Notes: generated from the sequence alone by a model not told the origin. A stretch of 40,803 nt of DNA from Planctomycetota bacterium (GCA_028291545.1 JAQGHR010000144.1:1-40803), one strand, 5' to 3'. Counted from the first letter of the stretch, positions 19,989 to 28,299 are shown. Made by a program: numbers and translations.

Positions 19989-20621
19989 TCACCTTGCTTC
20001 AGAGGCAAAGTCATCTTGAATTGAAAAGTACTCGTAGGCGCACTCGAAAAAATTATCCAGGCCTTGCATAACTCTGCGCAGGTTTTCAAGATCAATGCCC
20101 CGATCTCCAAAGGCGAACGGTTCATTATCGCGTGTAGTCGGAAAGCGAAATCCGTCTGACTGTTGGTCGGCTTCATGCATCTCTGCGACGAGCTTTTGCG
20201 CGGCGTTCAGTCCAATCGATTCACTTCCCCCTCGCTCGTTCACTATGCAGCCGAACCGCTCCCATAAAATGCTGAGTTTATGTGTGTTTTTGGGCGAGTA
20301 CACTTTGCCATCACCAAACATGTCGATTATTTTTTTTAGGTAGAGCTCGATGGATTGTCTATAGCAAAAGAGCGCGGCGTAGATCACGTTGGATCGATCG
20401 GCTAGGTTACTGGCTGCTTGTTCTATAAGAATGTCAGCTGCGCGCTTGTAACCCTTGGGCATGCGGTAGAAACGCTCACCAGGGTCAATAACGACATGCG
20501 CGTCATACGCCCAAGCAGACTCCAGAAAGAGGCGGTCGTCGTCCTTCGGCCAAGGCGATTCAAACGCTTCTGATTCCGGCGAGTCGTTTCTCATGATATT
20601 GGCGGCGATAAAGGTAGACAT
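19989..20621 (-). CDS. HEPN-like hypothetical protein
   Basis: A 210-residue soluble protein with AT-richer DNA and different codon use from its neighbours, suggesting transfer. The central part (RSNVIYAALFCYRQSIELYLKKII, then NTHKLSILWERF) resembles HEPN-domain helices, where a helix with YRQSIE-type sequence packs beside a short TH(K/D)L motif. Some HEPN proteins are RNases or nucleotidyltransferase partners, but no RxxxxH active site is clear here. The family call is tentative. No strong ribosome binding site supports the start at 20621; the ATG at 20594 is an alternative. It converges on the GT39-like gene with a 14 bp gap. Confidence 0.6.
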   Translation of the reverse strand: MSTFIAANIMRNDSPESEAFESPWPKDDDRLFLESAWAYDAHVVIDPGERFYRMPKGYKRAADILIEQAASNLADRSNVIYAALFCYRQSIELYLKKIIDMFGDGKVYSPKNTHKLSILWERFGCIVNERGGSESIGLNAAQKLVAEMHEADQQSDGFRFPTTRDNEPFAFGDRGIDLENLRRVMQGLDNFFECAYEYFSIQDDFASEAR

Positions 20622-20686
20622 CTGACGCAGACGGCCGCCTGCGATAAAAATACGCCCGACCGAGTGCCACGAAGCCGCCAGAGTTT

Positions 20687-20714
20687 TGTAGGGCGGGCCT
20701 CGACCCGCCCTACA
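20687..20714. repeat. Perfect palindromic repeat unit (GTAGGGCGGG type)
   Basis: An 11-bp inverted repeat with a 6-base loop: TGTAGGGCGGG at 20687-20697 and its complement at 20704-20714. The first 14 bases from 20688 recur at 34236-34249 beside the kup stop codon, so this is a dispersed element. It lies between two minus-strand genes and may act as a transcript-end hairpin. Confidence 0.75.
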
Positions 20715-20726
20715 TGGCCGGTCGAA

Positions 20727-21152
20727 TCAACCCTGATGTCCCGCCATATCGTAGGCCACCGGATCGAACGCGGGCTTGCCGTTGAGGTGGGAGGTCGGGG
20801 CGGGGACGGAGGGGCGGAAGACGGTCGAGGCGAGGCGGAAGCAAGTCCATAAGGCGATAACGCTGACGCCAGCCGGGGCCAACCAGATTTCTCCGGGCAC
20901 GCTCCGCGTATTGACCGAGGTGAGGAACGTGAACAGGAACGACCCGACGGGCACGCCGGCACCGACGGCGGCACAAACGAAGGCGCCGGGCCAGGCGTCT
21001 CCGGGAACGGGCTGGCCGGTCTCCAGGGCCTTCATCCGCTCCAGGTGCTCGAATTCGCGCTGCTTGCCGTAATAGCGGAACGACAGGATCGTCGGCACGA
21101 GAACCGCCGGCAGGGCAATTCCGGCAAGGGGGATGATGAGATCGACGTTCAT
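20727..21152 (-). CDS. Small inner-membrane protein
   Basis: This 141-residue protein has an N-terminal membrane helix (DLIIPLAGIALPAVLVPTILSF) followed by a basic, coiled amphipathic stretch (YYGKQREFEHLERMKALETG), then two further helices at about 60-82 and 90-110. The order helix, KQREFEHLERMKALE-like linker, two helices occurs in DUF6249-type proteins and other small envelope proteins of unknown role. The start at 21152 has a GAGGA site about 7 nt upstream. The following palindrome may end the transcript. No partner can be inferred. Confidence 0.75.
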   Translation of the reverse strand: MNVDLIIPLAGIALPAVLVPTILSFRYYGKQREFEHLERMKALETGQPVPGDAWPGAFVCAAVGAGVPVGSFLFTFLTSVNTRSVPGEIWLAPAGVSVIALWTCFRLASTVFRPSVPAPTSHLNGKPAFDPVAYDMAGHQG

Positions 21153-21290
21153 GGCTCGTCCTCGGCAGGAGAATCGGTTTTCGGAGTCTATTTTGATCGA
21201 AACGGCGGTCGGTTGTCACCGGAATTCAGCGCGGTAGGATGGCGGCCCGTCCCCTCGTGCGTCTCCACCCTTGCAACCGGAGCCCTGGCC

Positions 21291-22787
21291 ATGGCCCGCG
21301 ACACCCTGCTGGCGATCGACCAGGGGACCACCAGCACTCGCGCCGTCGTGTACGATCGGCGGTTGCGGCCGGTGGGCCAGGGTCAGACAGAAGTCCCTCC
21401 GACGTATCCGAAGCCGGGCTGGGTCGAGCATGATCCGAAGGCGTTGATTCAATCGGTCGGGCCGGTGGTCGGCCTGGCCATGGTGGACGCGGGGATCTCG
21501 GGCGAGCAGATCGCGGCCATCGGGATCACCAATCAGCGAGAAACGACCGTCGTCTGGGACCGCGCCAGCGGCGAGGCCATCGGCCCGGCGATCGTCTGGC
21601 AGGACCGCCGCACGGCCGACATCTGCGACCGCTTGAGGGATCGCCGGGAGTGGATCGCTGAGCGGACCGGGCTGGTGCTCGACCCGTATTTCTCGGCCAC
21701 GAAGATCGCCTGGCTCCTCGATCACATACCCGGGGCTCGCGACCGTGCGAGTCGGGGCGAGCTGTGCGCGGGGACGGTGGACAGTTTTCTGCTCTGGTAC
21801 CTGACCGGGGGCGTCCGCCATGTCACCGACATCACCAACGCCTCGCGCACGATGCTGATGGACCTGAAATTGCCGCGATGGGACGAGGCCCTCTGCGACT
21901 TGTTCGGCGTTCCGATCGGAATATTGCCCGAAATCATCCCAAGCTCCGGCGCTTTGGGCCAGACGCTCGGCCTCGGCTACTTGCCCGACGGTCTTCCCAT
22001 CGCCGGGATCGCCGGGGATCAGCAGGCCTCGTTGATCGGCCAGGGTTGCCTCAAGGCGGGCCAGGCCAAATGTACGTATGGCACCGGGGCCTTCCTGCTG
22101 GCTCACACGGGATCGACGCGCGTGCCCTCGACGCGGGGCCTGATCACGACCTGCGCCGCGACCACCAGCGGCGAGCCCCCGCAGTACGCGCTGGAGGGCA
22201 GCGTGTTCGTCGCCGGGGCCGCCGTGCAGTGGTTCCGGGACGGCCTGAAGGCGGTGGGCGCAGCCCCGGAGATCAGCCGCCTGTACGATCAGGGCGACCC
22301 GGAATCGGGCGTTCTGTTCGTCCCCGCGCTGACCGGTCTGGGGGCTCCCCACTGGCAGCCCGAGGCGCGCGGCACGATCTTCGGCCTGACCCGCGCCACC
22401 TCGGTGGCCGACCTGGCCCGCGCGACGCTCGAAGGCGTGGCCTTCCAGGTGGCCGACCTGGTGGAATCCATCGAGGTCGACCTGCCCGAACCCCTGGGGG
22501 AATTCCGGGTGGACGGCGGGATGGCCCGCTCCGATCCGTTCCTCCAGTTCCAGGCCGACCTGCTCGGCCGCCCGGTCGTCCGCAGCCCCCAGAGCGAGTC
22601 CACGGCCCTGGGTGCGGCCCTCCTGGCGGGCCTGGGCGTCGGCCTGTGGCCCGATGTGGCCTCGGCGCTGACCCTTCTTGGCGAAGGCGGCGAGGTCTTC
22701 TCGCCCCGCCGCGACGACTCCTGGCGCGCCTCCATGCTCGGGCGATGGCGGCATGCGGTGGAGACGGTCAAGGGGCATTATCGCTGA
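21291..22787 (+). CDS. glpK: Glycerol kinase
   Basis: This 498-residue FGGY-family kinase phosphorylates glycerol to sn-glycerol 3-phosphate with ATP in the cytoplasm. Signatures: LLAIDQGTTSTRAVVYD at the N-terminus (phosphate loop), GITNQRETTVVWD, IVWQDRRTA, GIAGDQQASLIGQ, KCTYGTGAFLL and, near the C-terminus, FRVDGGMARSDPFLQFQADLLG. These are diagnostic for GlpK rather than xylulose or gluconate kinases. The frame runs upstream, but the ATG at 21291 gives the conserved N-terminus. No glpF or glpD is present here, so glycerol uptake and oxidation must be encoded elsewhere. Confidence 0.96.
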   Translation: MARDTLLAIDQGTTSTRAVVYDRRLRPVGQGQTEVPPTYPKPGWVEHDPKALIQSVGPVVGLAMVDAGISGEQIAAIGITNQRETTVVWDRASGEAIGPAIVWQDRRTADICDRLRDRREWIAERTGLVLDPYFSATKIAWLLDHIPGARDRASRGELCAGTVDSFLLWYLTGGVRHVTDITNASRTMLMDLKLPRWDEALCDLFGVPIGILPEIIPSSGALGQTLGLGYLPDGLPIAGIAGDQQASLIGQGCLKAGQAKCTYGTGAFLLAHTGSTRVPSTRGLITTCAATTSGEPPQYALEGSVFVAGAAVQWFRDGLKAVGAAPEISRLYDQGDPESGVLFVPALTGLGAPHWQPEARGTIFGLTRATSVADLARATLEGVAFQVADLVESIEVDLPEPLGEFRVDGGMARSDPFLQFQADLLGRPVVRSPQSESTALGAALLAGLGVGLWPDVASALTLLGEGGEVFSPRRDDSWRASMLGRWRHAVETVKGHYR

Positions 22788-22914
22788 CCTCGGGGCCGTC
22801 TCCCTCGTCACAGATCCGCGCCGTCTCCCAACCCAACGGGCGAATCGCGTCCTACGATCGAGAGGGTCGCCCGCGTGGTTCCACGCCCTGGGCGGCTTCG
22901 CCCCTGGCACGACG

Positions 22915-23907
22915 ATGCCGTCACCTCCGCTGGGACCCCCAACGATGCCAACACTCGACTCAACGATGAAACGCCTGGGCCTGGATGACTCCAGCCTCGG
23001 CCCGATCGACGCGCGGTCACCCCTGACCGGCGTGCTGATCGTGGACGATTCCCCGGCCGATCGCCGCCTGGCCTCCGCGATCGTCGGCCATCGCAAGGGG
23101 CTACGAGCGATCACGGCAAGCGACGGCCGCGAGGCCCTGGAGCGCATGGCTCGCGACGCGCCGGCCGTCGTGGTCATCGGCCTTCAGATGCCGGGCGTGA
23201 ATGGGCTGGAGCTCGTCGGCGCGATCCGTCGACTCTATCCCGGCGTCCCGGTCATCGTGATGACGGCGTTCGCGAGCGAGGAGGCCGCCATGCACGCCCG
23301 GCAGGTCGGGGCCGCCACTTACCTCTCGAAGAAAGCCCTGGCCCGAGACCTGGTCGATACCATCGACGCCGTGCTCGCCCGGGCCGCCGTGGACCAGCGG
23401 CGGCAGAAGCTCTTGCGATCCGTCCAATCCAGCCGATCGAGCTACTCGCTGGAGAACGACCCCGAACTGATCGCGCCGTTGATCGCGATGCTGCAAGAGG
23501 ATCTCGCCGAGATGGGCGTCTGCGACGCCAACCAGCGTACCCGGGTCGGTGTCGCGCTCCAGGAGGCGATCGCAAACGCGTTGTTCCATGGCAACCTGGA
23601 AGTCTCCACCGACCTGCGCCAGGACGACGAGCACCTGTTCTATGCCCAGGCCGAGTCGCGCCGTCGCGCGTCGCCCTATCGCCATCGCCGCGTCCACGTC
23701 TCGGCCGATCTCAACCGCGAGGCCGCGACCTACCGCGTCCGCGACGAGGGCTCCGGCTTCGACACCTCGACGCTCGATGCCCCGTTCGATCCCGAGAGCC
23801 TGCTGCGCGTCGGCGGTCGCGGCCTGCTGCTGATCCGCACCTTCATGGACGAGGTCGTCCACAACGACGCGGGCAACGAGATCACGATGATCAAGAAGCG
23901 AACGTAG
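22915..23907 (+). CDS. Receiver domain / anti-sigma ATPase hybrid with degenerate phospho-site
   Basis: From the ATG at 22915 (alternatives 22945, 22966) this is a 330-residue protein. Residues ~38-155 are a response-regulator receiver: acidic pocket VDD (43-45), conserved Thr in VMTAF, and Lys in YLSKKAL. The phospho-acceptor position is Gly89 (VVVIGLQMPG, where relatives have DLQMPG); the codon GGC at 23179-23181 is one base from GAC. The C-terminal part is a GHKL/HATPase_c_2 domain of the RsbW/SpoIIAB type: N-box EAIANALFHGNLE, RDEGSGFD, and GGRGLLLIRTFMDEV. Such domains bind sigma factors or anti-anti-sigmas. It overlaps the convergent nagB gene by 17 bp. Confidence 0.88.
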   Translation: MPSPPLGPPTMPTLDSTMKRLGLDDSSLGPIDARSPLTGVLIVDDSPADRRLASAIVGHRKGLRAITASDGREALERMARDAPAVVVIGLQMPGVNGLELVGAIRRLYPGVPVIVMTAFASEEAAMHARQVGAATYLSKKALARDLVDTIDAVLARAAVDQRRQKLLRSVQSSRSSYSLENDPELIAPLIAMLQEDLAEMGVCDANQRTRVGVALQEAIANALFHGNLEVSTDLRQDDEHLFYAQAESRRRASPYRHRRVHVSADLNREAATYRVRDEGSGFDTSTLDAPFDPESLLRVGGRGLLLIRTFMDEVVHNDAGNEITMIKKRT

Positions 23908-24730
23908 GCGGTGGGCGCCGACCCCTCAGGCCGCTGGCCGCCGCCTCATCCAGGATCCAGGTCACCTTGGGAGCCACCGTCTGGAGGAGGGAGCCGGGCA
24001 CCTGCGCGGTGATCGGGCCGAGGAGCGACCGGGCCACGGCGTCGGCCTTGGCGGCGCCGAAGGCGAGGATCAGGATCTCGCGGGCCGAGAGGATCGTCGC
24101 CACGCCCATGGTCAAGGCCCGCTCCGGCACACGGTCCGGTTCGCCGCCGAAGTCGCGGGCGGCGTCGGCCGTGGTGACGGGATGCAACGACACGACCCGC
24201 GAGGGCAGCGCCAGCGCGTCGGCGACGCTCAACTCGCTGGGCTCGTTGAACCCGATGTGCCCGTTGCGGCCGATGCCCAGCAGTTGCAGGTCGAGCCCGC
24301 CATCGGCCGCGATCCACTTCTCGAACTGCGCGGCGTGCTCGCCGACGGCCGATTCGGGCACGGTGCCGTCGAAGACGTGCGATTGATTGGCCGCGATCTC
24401 CACCTGCGAGAACAGGTGCCGATGCATGAAGGTCCGGTAGCTGTTCGGGTCGCGCGGGCTGATGGGATAGTATTCATCGAGGTTATACGTCATCACCCCA
24501 TTGAATTTCAGGTCGCCGTCGCGATGCCTCGCCACCAGATGCGCGTAGACCGGGATCGGCGTCGACCCGGTGGCCAGGCCGAGGACCGCCCTGCCCCGTT
24601 TCGCCCCTGCGGCGTCCACCGCGGCGCGGATCAGGTCCGCGGCGGTGCGTGCCGCCGTCTCGATGTCGCCCTCGGCGAAGATCAGGGCCGTCCCGGCCTT
24701 GGTGTCGAGCGTGCGGTAGGGATCAGGCAT
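23891..24730 (-). CDS. nagB: Glucosamine-6-phosphate deaminase
   Basis: This 279-residue enzyme of the sugar-phosphate isomerase fold converts glucosamine 6-phosphate to fructose 6-phosphate and ammonia. Visible motifs are LGLATGSTP (50-58), NLDEYYP with Asp85, and GIGRNGHIGFNEP with His158 and Glu163, the catalytic pair. The Asn before Gly-His is normal for the Gram-positive type, where E. coli has Asp. I chose ATG 24730 over a TTG at 24760. The end overlaps the receiver/anti-sigma gene by 17 bp. The PIG-L-type deacetylase gene lies upstream on the same strand, past a palindromic repeat. Confidence 0.93.
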   Translation of the reverse strand: MPDPYRTLDTKAGTALIFAEGDIETAARTAADLIRAAVDAAGAKRGRAVLGLATGSTPIPVYAHLVARHRDGDLKFNGVMTYNLDEYYPISPRDPNSYRTFMHRHLFSQVEIAANQSHVFDGTVPESAVGEHAAQFEKWIAADGGLDLQLLGIGRNGHIGFNEPSELSVADALALPSRVVSLHPVTTADAARDFGGEPDRVPERALTMGVATILSAREILILAFGAAKADAVARSLLGPITAQVPGSLLQTVAPKVTWILDEAAASGLRGRRPPPTFAS

Positions 24731-24794
24731 GGGCTGGGGCTCGTCGTCCACGATCTTCAAGAGCGAAATTCGGGCGTGAGTTCAGGGAGTCGCC

Positions 24795-24873
24795 GGGTGC
24801 CACTGGCAGCTTGCCTGCCAGTGCCGTCCATTCGAATCGGAAGACACTGGCAGGCAAGCTGCCAGTGGCACCC
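24795..24873. repeat. Large nested palindromic repeat between nagB and the PIG-L gene
   Basis: Two perfect 29-base inverted arms (24795-24823 and 24845-24873) flank a 21-base loop. Each arm is itself a hairpin, CACTGGCAG - 5 bases - CTGCCAGTG, so the element can form one long stem or two small ones. The loop contains TTCGAA. It lies between two same-strand genes and could attenuate or end the transcript. It resembles REP/MITE-like repeats of planctomycetes; no transposase is near. Confidence 0.85.
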
Positions 24874-24897
24874 GACGCGGCGAGCGGACGCGCGAAA

Positions 24898-25833
24898 TCA
24901 CGCCATCCCGACCAGGGGGAGCACCGCGGGGTCGAGCTTGCCGCTGAGGACGCCCAGCGCCATCTGGATCGGGTCGATCGGGCCGCACGACGTCGGGTCG
25001 GGCTCGTAGGATTCGATCTGGAAGAGCTCGATGCCGACGAAGTGGTCCTCGCCCTTGTGGGCGCGGCCGACGTTGTGGCCCTCGGTCCATTCGCGGGCCA
25101 GGGCGGCATAGGCGCGGCCGAGGTGGGAGCAGAACTCGAAGTAATCGGTGATCATCAACTGCGAGGCGTGGCAGTGGATGGCCCACTCCTTGGTGCGTTC
25201 GGCCTCGGCATCGTAGGCGAAGTAGGCGTTGGGCCTCGGCAGCGCGCCCCACGGGGTCCAGCCGGTCAGGACCAGCGTATCGCTCAGCCGCGAGCCGATC
25301 AGGCCGATCGCCGCGATCGCCCGGGTCATGCGGTGGGCGAGGTGGGCGTCCGTATTCGGCGGCACGATCACCGCGCCGGGCCTCTTGTCGATGAACCACT
25401 CGACAATCTTATCAATATCTTTCGACGTGGGCTGATAACCGGGCGACCGGTACGCTTCCAGGTCCCAGCAGACGGCCTCGGCGCCCAGGACCTCGCATTC
25501 CAGGCGGAATTCGCTCTCTCGCACCGAGACTTTCTTCTTCTGGTTAAGCCACGGGGCGTCCACATTGCGCTCGCCCGTGAAGACCAGGACCTCGATGACC
25601 GGCAGGCCACGCTTGACGGCGTATTCCTGGATCAGGCAGGCCGCCGTGATCGCCCCGTCGTCGGCGTGAGGACAGAGCATGACCAGCGGCCTGTCGGGCG
25701 CGATCGTGCGACGCAGGGCCTCGCGAACGTCGATCAATTGACCGTGGGAGCCCGTGCCGTCAACGGTCCGGAGCAAGCGCTCAAAGACCGGCTGCCATCG
25801 GACACAGCCCAGCGGCCCGAACTGCGTTTCCAT
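24898..25833 (-). CDS. PIG-L / LmbE-family deacetylase
   Basis: I chose the ATG at 25833, giving 311 residues; the longer frame adds a non-conserved N-terminus. The PIG-L metal site is visible: PHADDGAITAACLI (from residue 55, a variant of PHPDDE with Gly for Glu) and NTDAHLAHR (160-168) with His164 and His167. Members are zinc-dependent amidases that remove acetyl groups from N-acetylglucosamine derivatives. Its position upstream of nagB suggests amino-sugar use; in some bacteria NagB and PIG-L domains are fused in one protein. Loss of the Glu in the first motif could affect catalysis. The specific substrate is unknown. Confidence 0.85.
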   Translation of the reverse strand: METQFGPLGCVRWQPVFERLLRTVDGTGSHGQLIDVREALRRTIAPDRPLVMLCPHADDGAITAACLIQEYAVKRGLPVIEVLVFTGERNVDAPWLNQKKKVSVRESEFRLECEVLGAEAVCWDLEAYRSPGYQPTSKDIDKIVEWFIDKRPGAVIVPPNTDAHLAHRMTRAIAAIGLIGSRLSDTLVLTGWTPWGALPRPNAYFAYDAEAERTKEWAIHCHASQLMITDYFEFCSHLGRAYAALAREWTEGHNVGRAHKGEDHFVGIELFQIESYEPDPTSCGPIDPIQMALGVLSGKLDPAVLPLVGMA

Positions 25834-26176
25834 GAGCGGCGAGGCTCCAGTCCGGTGGTGCGCGATCCCCGGTCCCGCGAAGTCCCCGCGCGGCCGAGAA
25901 TCACCGTGATCCGCAGTTAAGGTGGATGTCTCTCCACCATTGTTCAATCCGAGCCCAATCGCGTCAACTCCCAATTCCCTCCGAATGCCCGGCCCTCGAT
26001 CGGTCGTATAAGGGCGCGTCGCGCTCTCGAGCCCCGGCGTCCCCGCAATAAAAATCCCGCGAGGGGAATCGAAACTCCTCCCCCGGCAGAATCGCGCGAG
26101 ACGGCGAGGCTCTCGGGGATATCATCGCGGCGAGCGGGCCGATCGAGCATCAAATCGGCGACCGCCGCCGCCTCGC
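25834..26176. other. Intergenic region between PIG-L and ferritin-like genes
   Basis: These 343 bp contain the candidate PIG-L promoter and the GGTGGA hairpin. The portion from about 26000 to 26176 has no gene or recognisable element beyond scattered short inverted repeats. Both flanking genes are on the minus strand. Confidence 0.4.
25939..25967 (-). promoter_or_regulatory. Candidate sigma-70 promoter of the PIG-L gene
   Basis: On the minus strand, TTGACG (25967-25962) and AACAAT (25944-25939) are spaced by 17 bases. The predicted start is about 100 nt upstream of the ATG at 25833. A small hairpin, GGTGGA - 6 bases - TCCACC at 25921-25938, would lie at the start of the transcript. Confidence 0.35.
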
Positions 26177-26641
26177 TCACGAGGGCCTGGAGACGTCCGG
26201 CACGTCGATCCCGAGCGCGGTGGCCAGGTCGATCTGGTGTTCCTGCTCCTGCACGAGGATCTCGCGGATCTGCTCGGCCAGGGCATATTCGCCCAGCGCG
26301 TCGCACTGGCGGACTCGCTCGCGATAGTTGCGGATCGTCTCGTTCTCGTTGTCCAGGTCAAACCGGAGCATGTCCTCGGCCTTCTCCGAGACCTTGACCG
26401 GCTTCGCCACCACCGTGGGCATGCCGCCGAGGTAGTCGATCTGCTTGGCGATCGTCAGCGCGTGCTGGAGTTCCTCACCGGCGTGGACGACCAACTCCTC
26501 CGCGATGTTCATGTAGGCCGCGCCCTTTAACACTTGCGAGTACACGACATAGGCGATAATCGCCTGATACTCGCGGGAGAGGTCGTCGTTGAGCAGATCG
26601 ATCAGCGCTTCTCGGGTGACGGCGGCGGGCTTCTCGGCCAT
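26177..26641 (-). CDS. Ferritin-like (bacterioferritin-type) di-iron protein
   Basis: This 154-residue four-helix protein has the di-iron ligand pattern of the ferritin superfamily: Glu in LSREYQAI, then EELVVHAGEELQHA (ExxH-type pair), and Glu/His in VQEQEHQIDL on the last helix. It resembles bacterioferritin by length and motifs, but a haem-ligand Met cannot be assigned with confidence. Such proteins oxidise and store iron, or protect against peroxide. The ATG at 26641 is preceded by a GAGAGAC-like site. It follows a DinB-like gene on the same strand by 88 bp. Confidence 0.85.
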   Translation of the reverse strand: MAEKPAAVTREALIDLLNDDLSREYQAIIAYVVYSQVLKGAAYMNIAEELVVHAGEELQHALTIAKQIDYLGGMPTVVAKPVKVSEKAEDMLRFDLDNENETIRNYRERVRQCDALGEYALAEQIREILVQEQEHQIDLATALGIDVPDVSRPS

Positions 26642-26729
26642 GGGAGTCTCTCTGGGTTGGGGATCTCGGGGTGCTGGGTTTAACCCAGCAAGTCTGATAC
26701 CGGCCATCCCGTAGGTCCCCGGATCATGG

Positions 26730-27266
26730 TCAAGCCCTTTGTACACCTCCGGCCGGCCCTGCCAGCCTGCGTCGCATGATGCTCGTGTGGTGCCGTTCGT
26801 GGCCCACGAGGATGTAGGCCAGGGCGCGGACGCTGGCGGCGCTGCCGTTGGCGGTCCCGGTGCGGGTCCACGCGTCCTCGGCCAGGTTGCCGAAAAGCGA
26901 CAGGTTCGACCGCCGGACCGAGGCGAACTCCGCAAGGAGGTCGCCCAGGGGGAGCCGGTCGAACTGTCCGACCTGCGCGTAGGCGTTCTCATCGAAGCCC
27001 GGCAGTGGGGTCGCGTCACCGCGGGCGAACCGCAGGGCGCGGTAGCCGAAGATCCGCTCCCCGTCGATCATGTGGCCGACGACTTCCTTGAGGCTCCAGG
27101 TATACGGCGCGTGGCGGCGCAGCGCCTCATCGTCCGGAACATCGCGCAGGAGAGCCAGGGTCTGCTCCAGCTCCGACCTCATGGCCGCCAGGATGTCCCC
27201 TTCGGGCACGAGGGCGACGTACTTGCCGTAATAGGATGCATGCTCGGCGGGATCGGGACGTGGCAT
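26730..27266 (-). CDS. DinB-like four-helix metalloprotein
   Basis: A 178-residue protein with the DinB/YfiT pattern: PDDEALRRHAPYTWSLKEVVGHMIDGERIFGYRALRF in the first half (first metal His in VGHMIDGER), PLPGFDENAYA, and YILVGHERHHTSIM near the C-terminus supplying the remaining two His. The fold binds a divalent metal, usually Zn or Ni. Some members are thiol-dependent S-transferases and many have no known reaction. I chose the ATG at 27266. Same-strand neighbours are the ferritin-like and YfaP-like genes, likely in one operon. Confidence 0.88.
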   Translation of the reverse strand: MPRPDPAEHASYYGKYVALVPEGDILAAMRSELEQTLALLRDVPDDEALRRHAPYTWSLKEVVGHMIDGERIFGYRALRFARGDATPLPGFDENAYAQVGQFDRLPLGDLLAEFASVRRSNLSLFGNLAEDAWTRTGTANGSAASVRALAYILVGHERHHTSIMRRRLAGPAGGVQRA

Positions 27267-27303
27267 GGCGTGGCTCCGCGGTGGATCGGGACGGGAAAGG
27301 GGC

Positions 27304-27990
27304 CTAATCCGCCTTGGCGGCGGGCGCCTTGGGCTCAACTCGCACCGTTCCAACCGCGCTTTTTTCGCCGACCTTGTCGAAGTTTCCCTCGACGACGTGG
27401 ACCTTCCCGTCCTGCTTGATCCGCAGCTTCCAGCGCGTCGGCACCGCGAGGCCTCCGAGGCCGCCGTAGTAGTGGACGAACCACCTGTAGCTGCCGTCCG
27501 GTCCGCCGTTCCAGAAGACGTTCTCGGGACCGAATCCGTCCACGTCGTCCACGTCGAGCTCGCCACCCTTGCTGCCCTTGCGCTTCTCCCAGAAAATCTC
27601 GGCCCCGCCCGGCTCGATGACGTGCAGGTCGAGATCGGCCCTGCTATCCCAGACCAGGGTGAACTGGGGCGAGCCGACCTTCACCTGGACGTCGTTGAAT
27701 TTCTCGACCGGCACCGCCTGCGGCGGCGGGGGAATGGCCGCCTTCTTGACGCCGGGTTCGGCCTGCGGCCGAGTCGGGTTCCCCTCGTCGTCCCACTGGC
27801 CTTGGCCGCGACGGCTCCAGCACTGCCCGGTCACCGTGTCGATGAGGAAGACCTGCTGGTTCGCCGCAACCATTTGATAGCGGCCGATCTCGGGATTTGC
27901 GGGCGGCGGCGCAGGGGCCTGCGCCGAGCCGCGATACGCGCCGAGTCCGATGGTCGCCAGGGCCATCACAAGAACCACGGCCTTGCTCAT
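27304..27990 (-). CDS. Secreted YfaP-like (DUF2135) protein
   Basis: This 228-residue protein starts at ATG 27990, after GAGGAA, and has a signal peptide (KAVVLVMALATIGLGAYRGSAQA). After a Pro-rich linker, the C-terminal ~130 residues match YfaP-like beta-sandwich modules: LVWDSRADLDLHVIEPGGAEIFW, then GGELDVDDVDGFGPENVFW and YRWFVHYYGG. The Asp-rich loops may bind calcium. It is exported to the periplasm or surface. The activity is unknown. It is upstream of the DinB-like gene on the same strand, 37 bp from its start. Confidence 0.85.
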   Translation of the reverse strand: MSKAVVLVMALATIGLGAYRGSAQAPAPPPANPEIGRYQMVAANQQVFLIDTVTGQCWSRRGQGQWDDEGNPTRPQAEPGVKKAAIPPPPQAVPVEKFNDVQVKVGSPQFTLVWDSRADLDLHVIEPGGAEIFWEKRKGSKGGELDVDDVDGFGPENVFWNGGPDGSYRWFVHYYGGLGGLAVPTRWKLRIKQDGKVHVVEGNFDKVGEKSAVGTVRVEPKAPAAKAD

Positions 27991-28299
27991 GGGTTGTTCC
28001 TCGAAGACCTCGGATCGGGCGCCGGCGATCATCACAACGGTACGATCGGGATTCGAGAATCACACGCCTGAGGCAAGCTCGCAAGAGGAATCTCCGTGTT
28101 CCGAGCCGCAACCGTCCTGGCTGAGGCCCGTCTTGCGGGCGGTTCGGTTCTTGCATCCGGGCCGACGCAGACCCGCGAATCGGGTGGCCCTGGCCCGCCG
28201 TGCAACTCCTCTGGCCAAAAACCGGGGAATCGCCGAAACTTCGGTCGATTCACGCGGGAGATCCGCAAGATCGGCGGCGCCAAGGACGGAGCCAGAGGA
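27991..28299. other. Divergent intergenic region
   Basis: These 309 bp lie between the minus-strand YfaP-like gene and the plus-strand membrane protein gene. Open frames here lack protein-like content. No clear promoter motif or repeat was seen. Confidence 0.4.

Noticed and set aside
21216..23177. 653-codon minus-strand frame opposite glpK
   Set aside because: Antisense shadow of glycerol kinase with Arg/Gly/Ala-rich content and no ribosome binding site.
27304..28035. Longer start (28035) for the YfaP-like gene
   Set aside because: The ATG at 27990 follows GAGGAA and opens a normal signal peptide; the extra residues break it.
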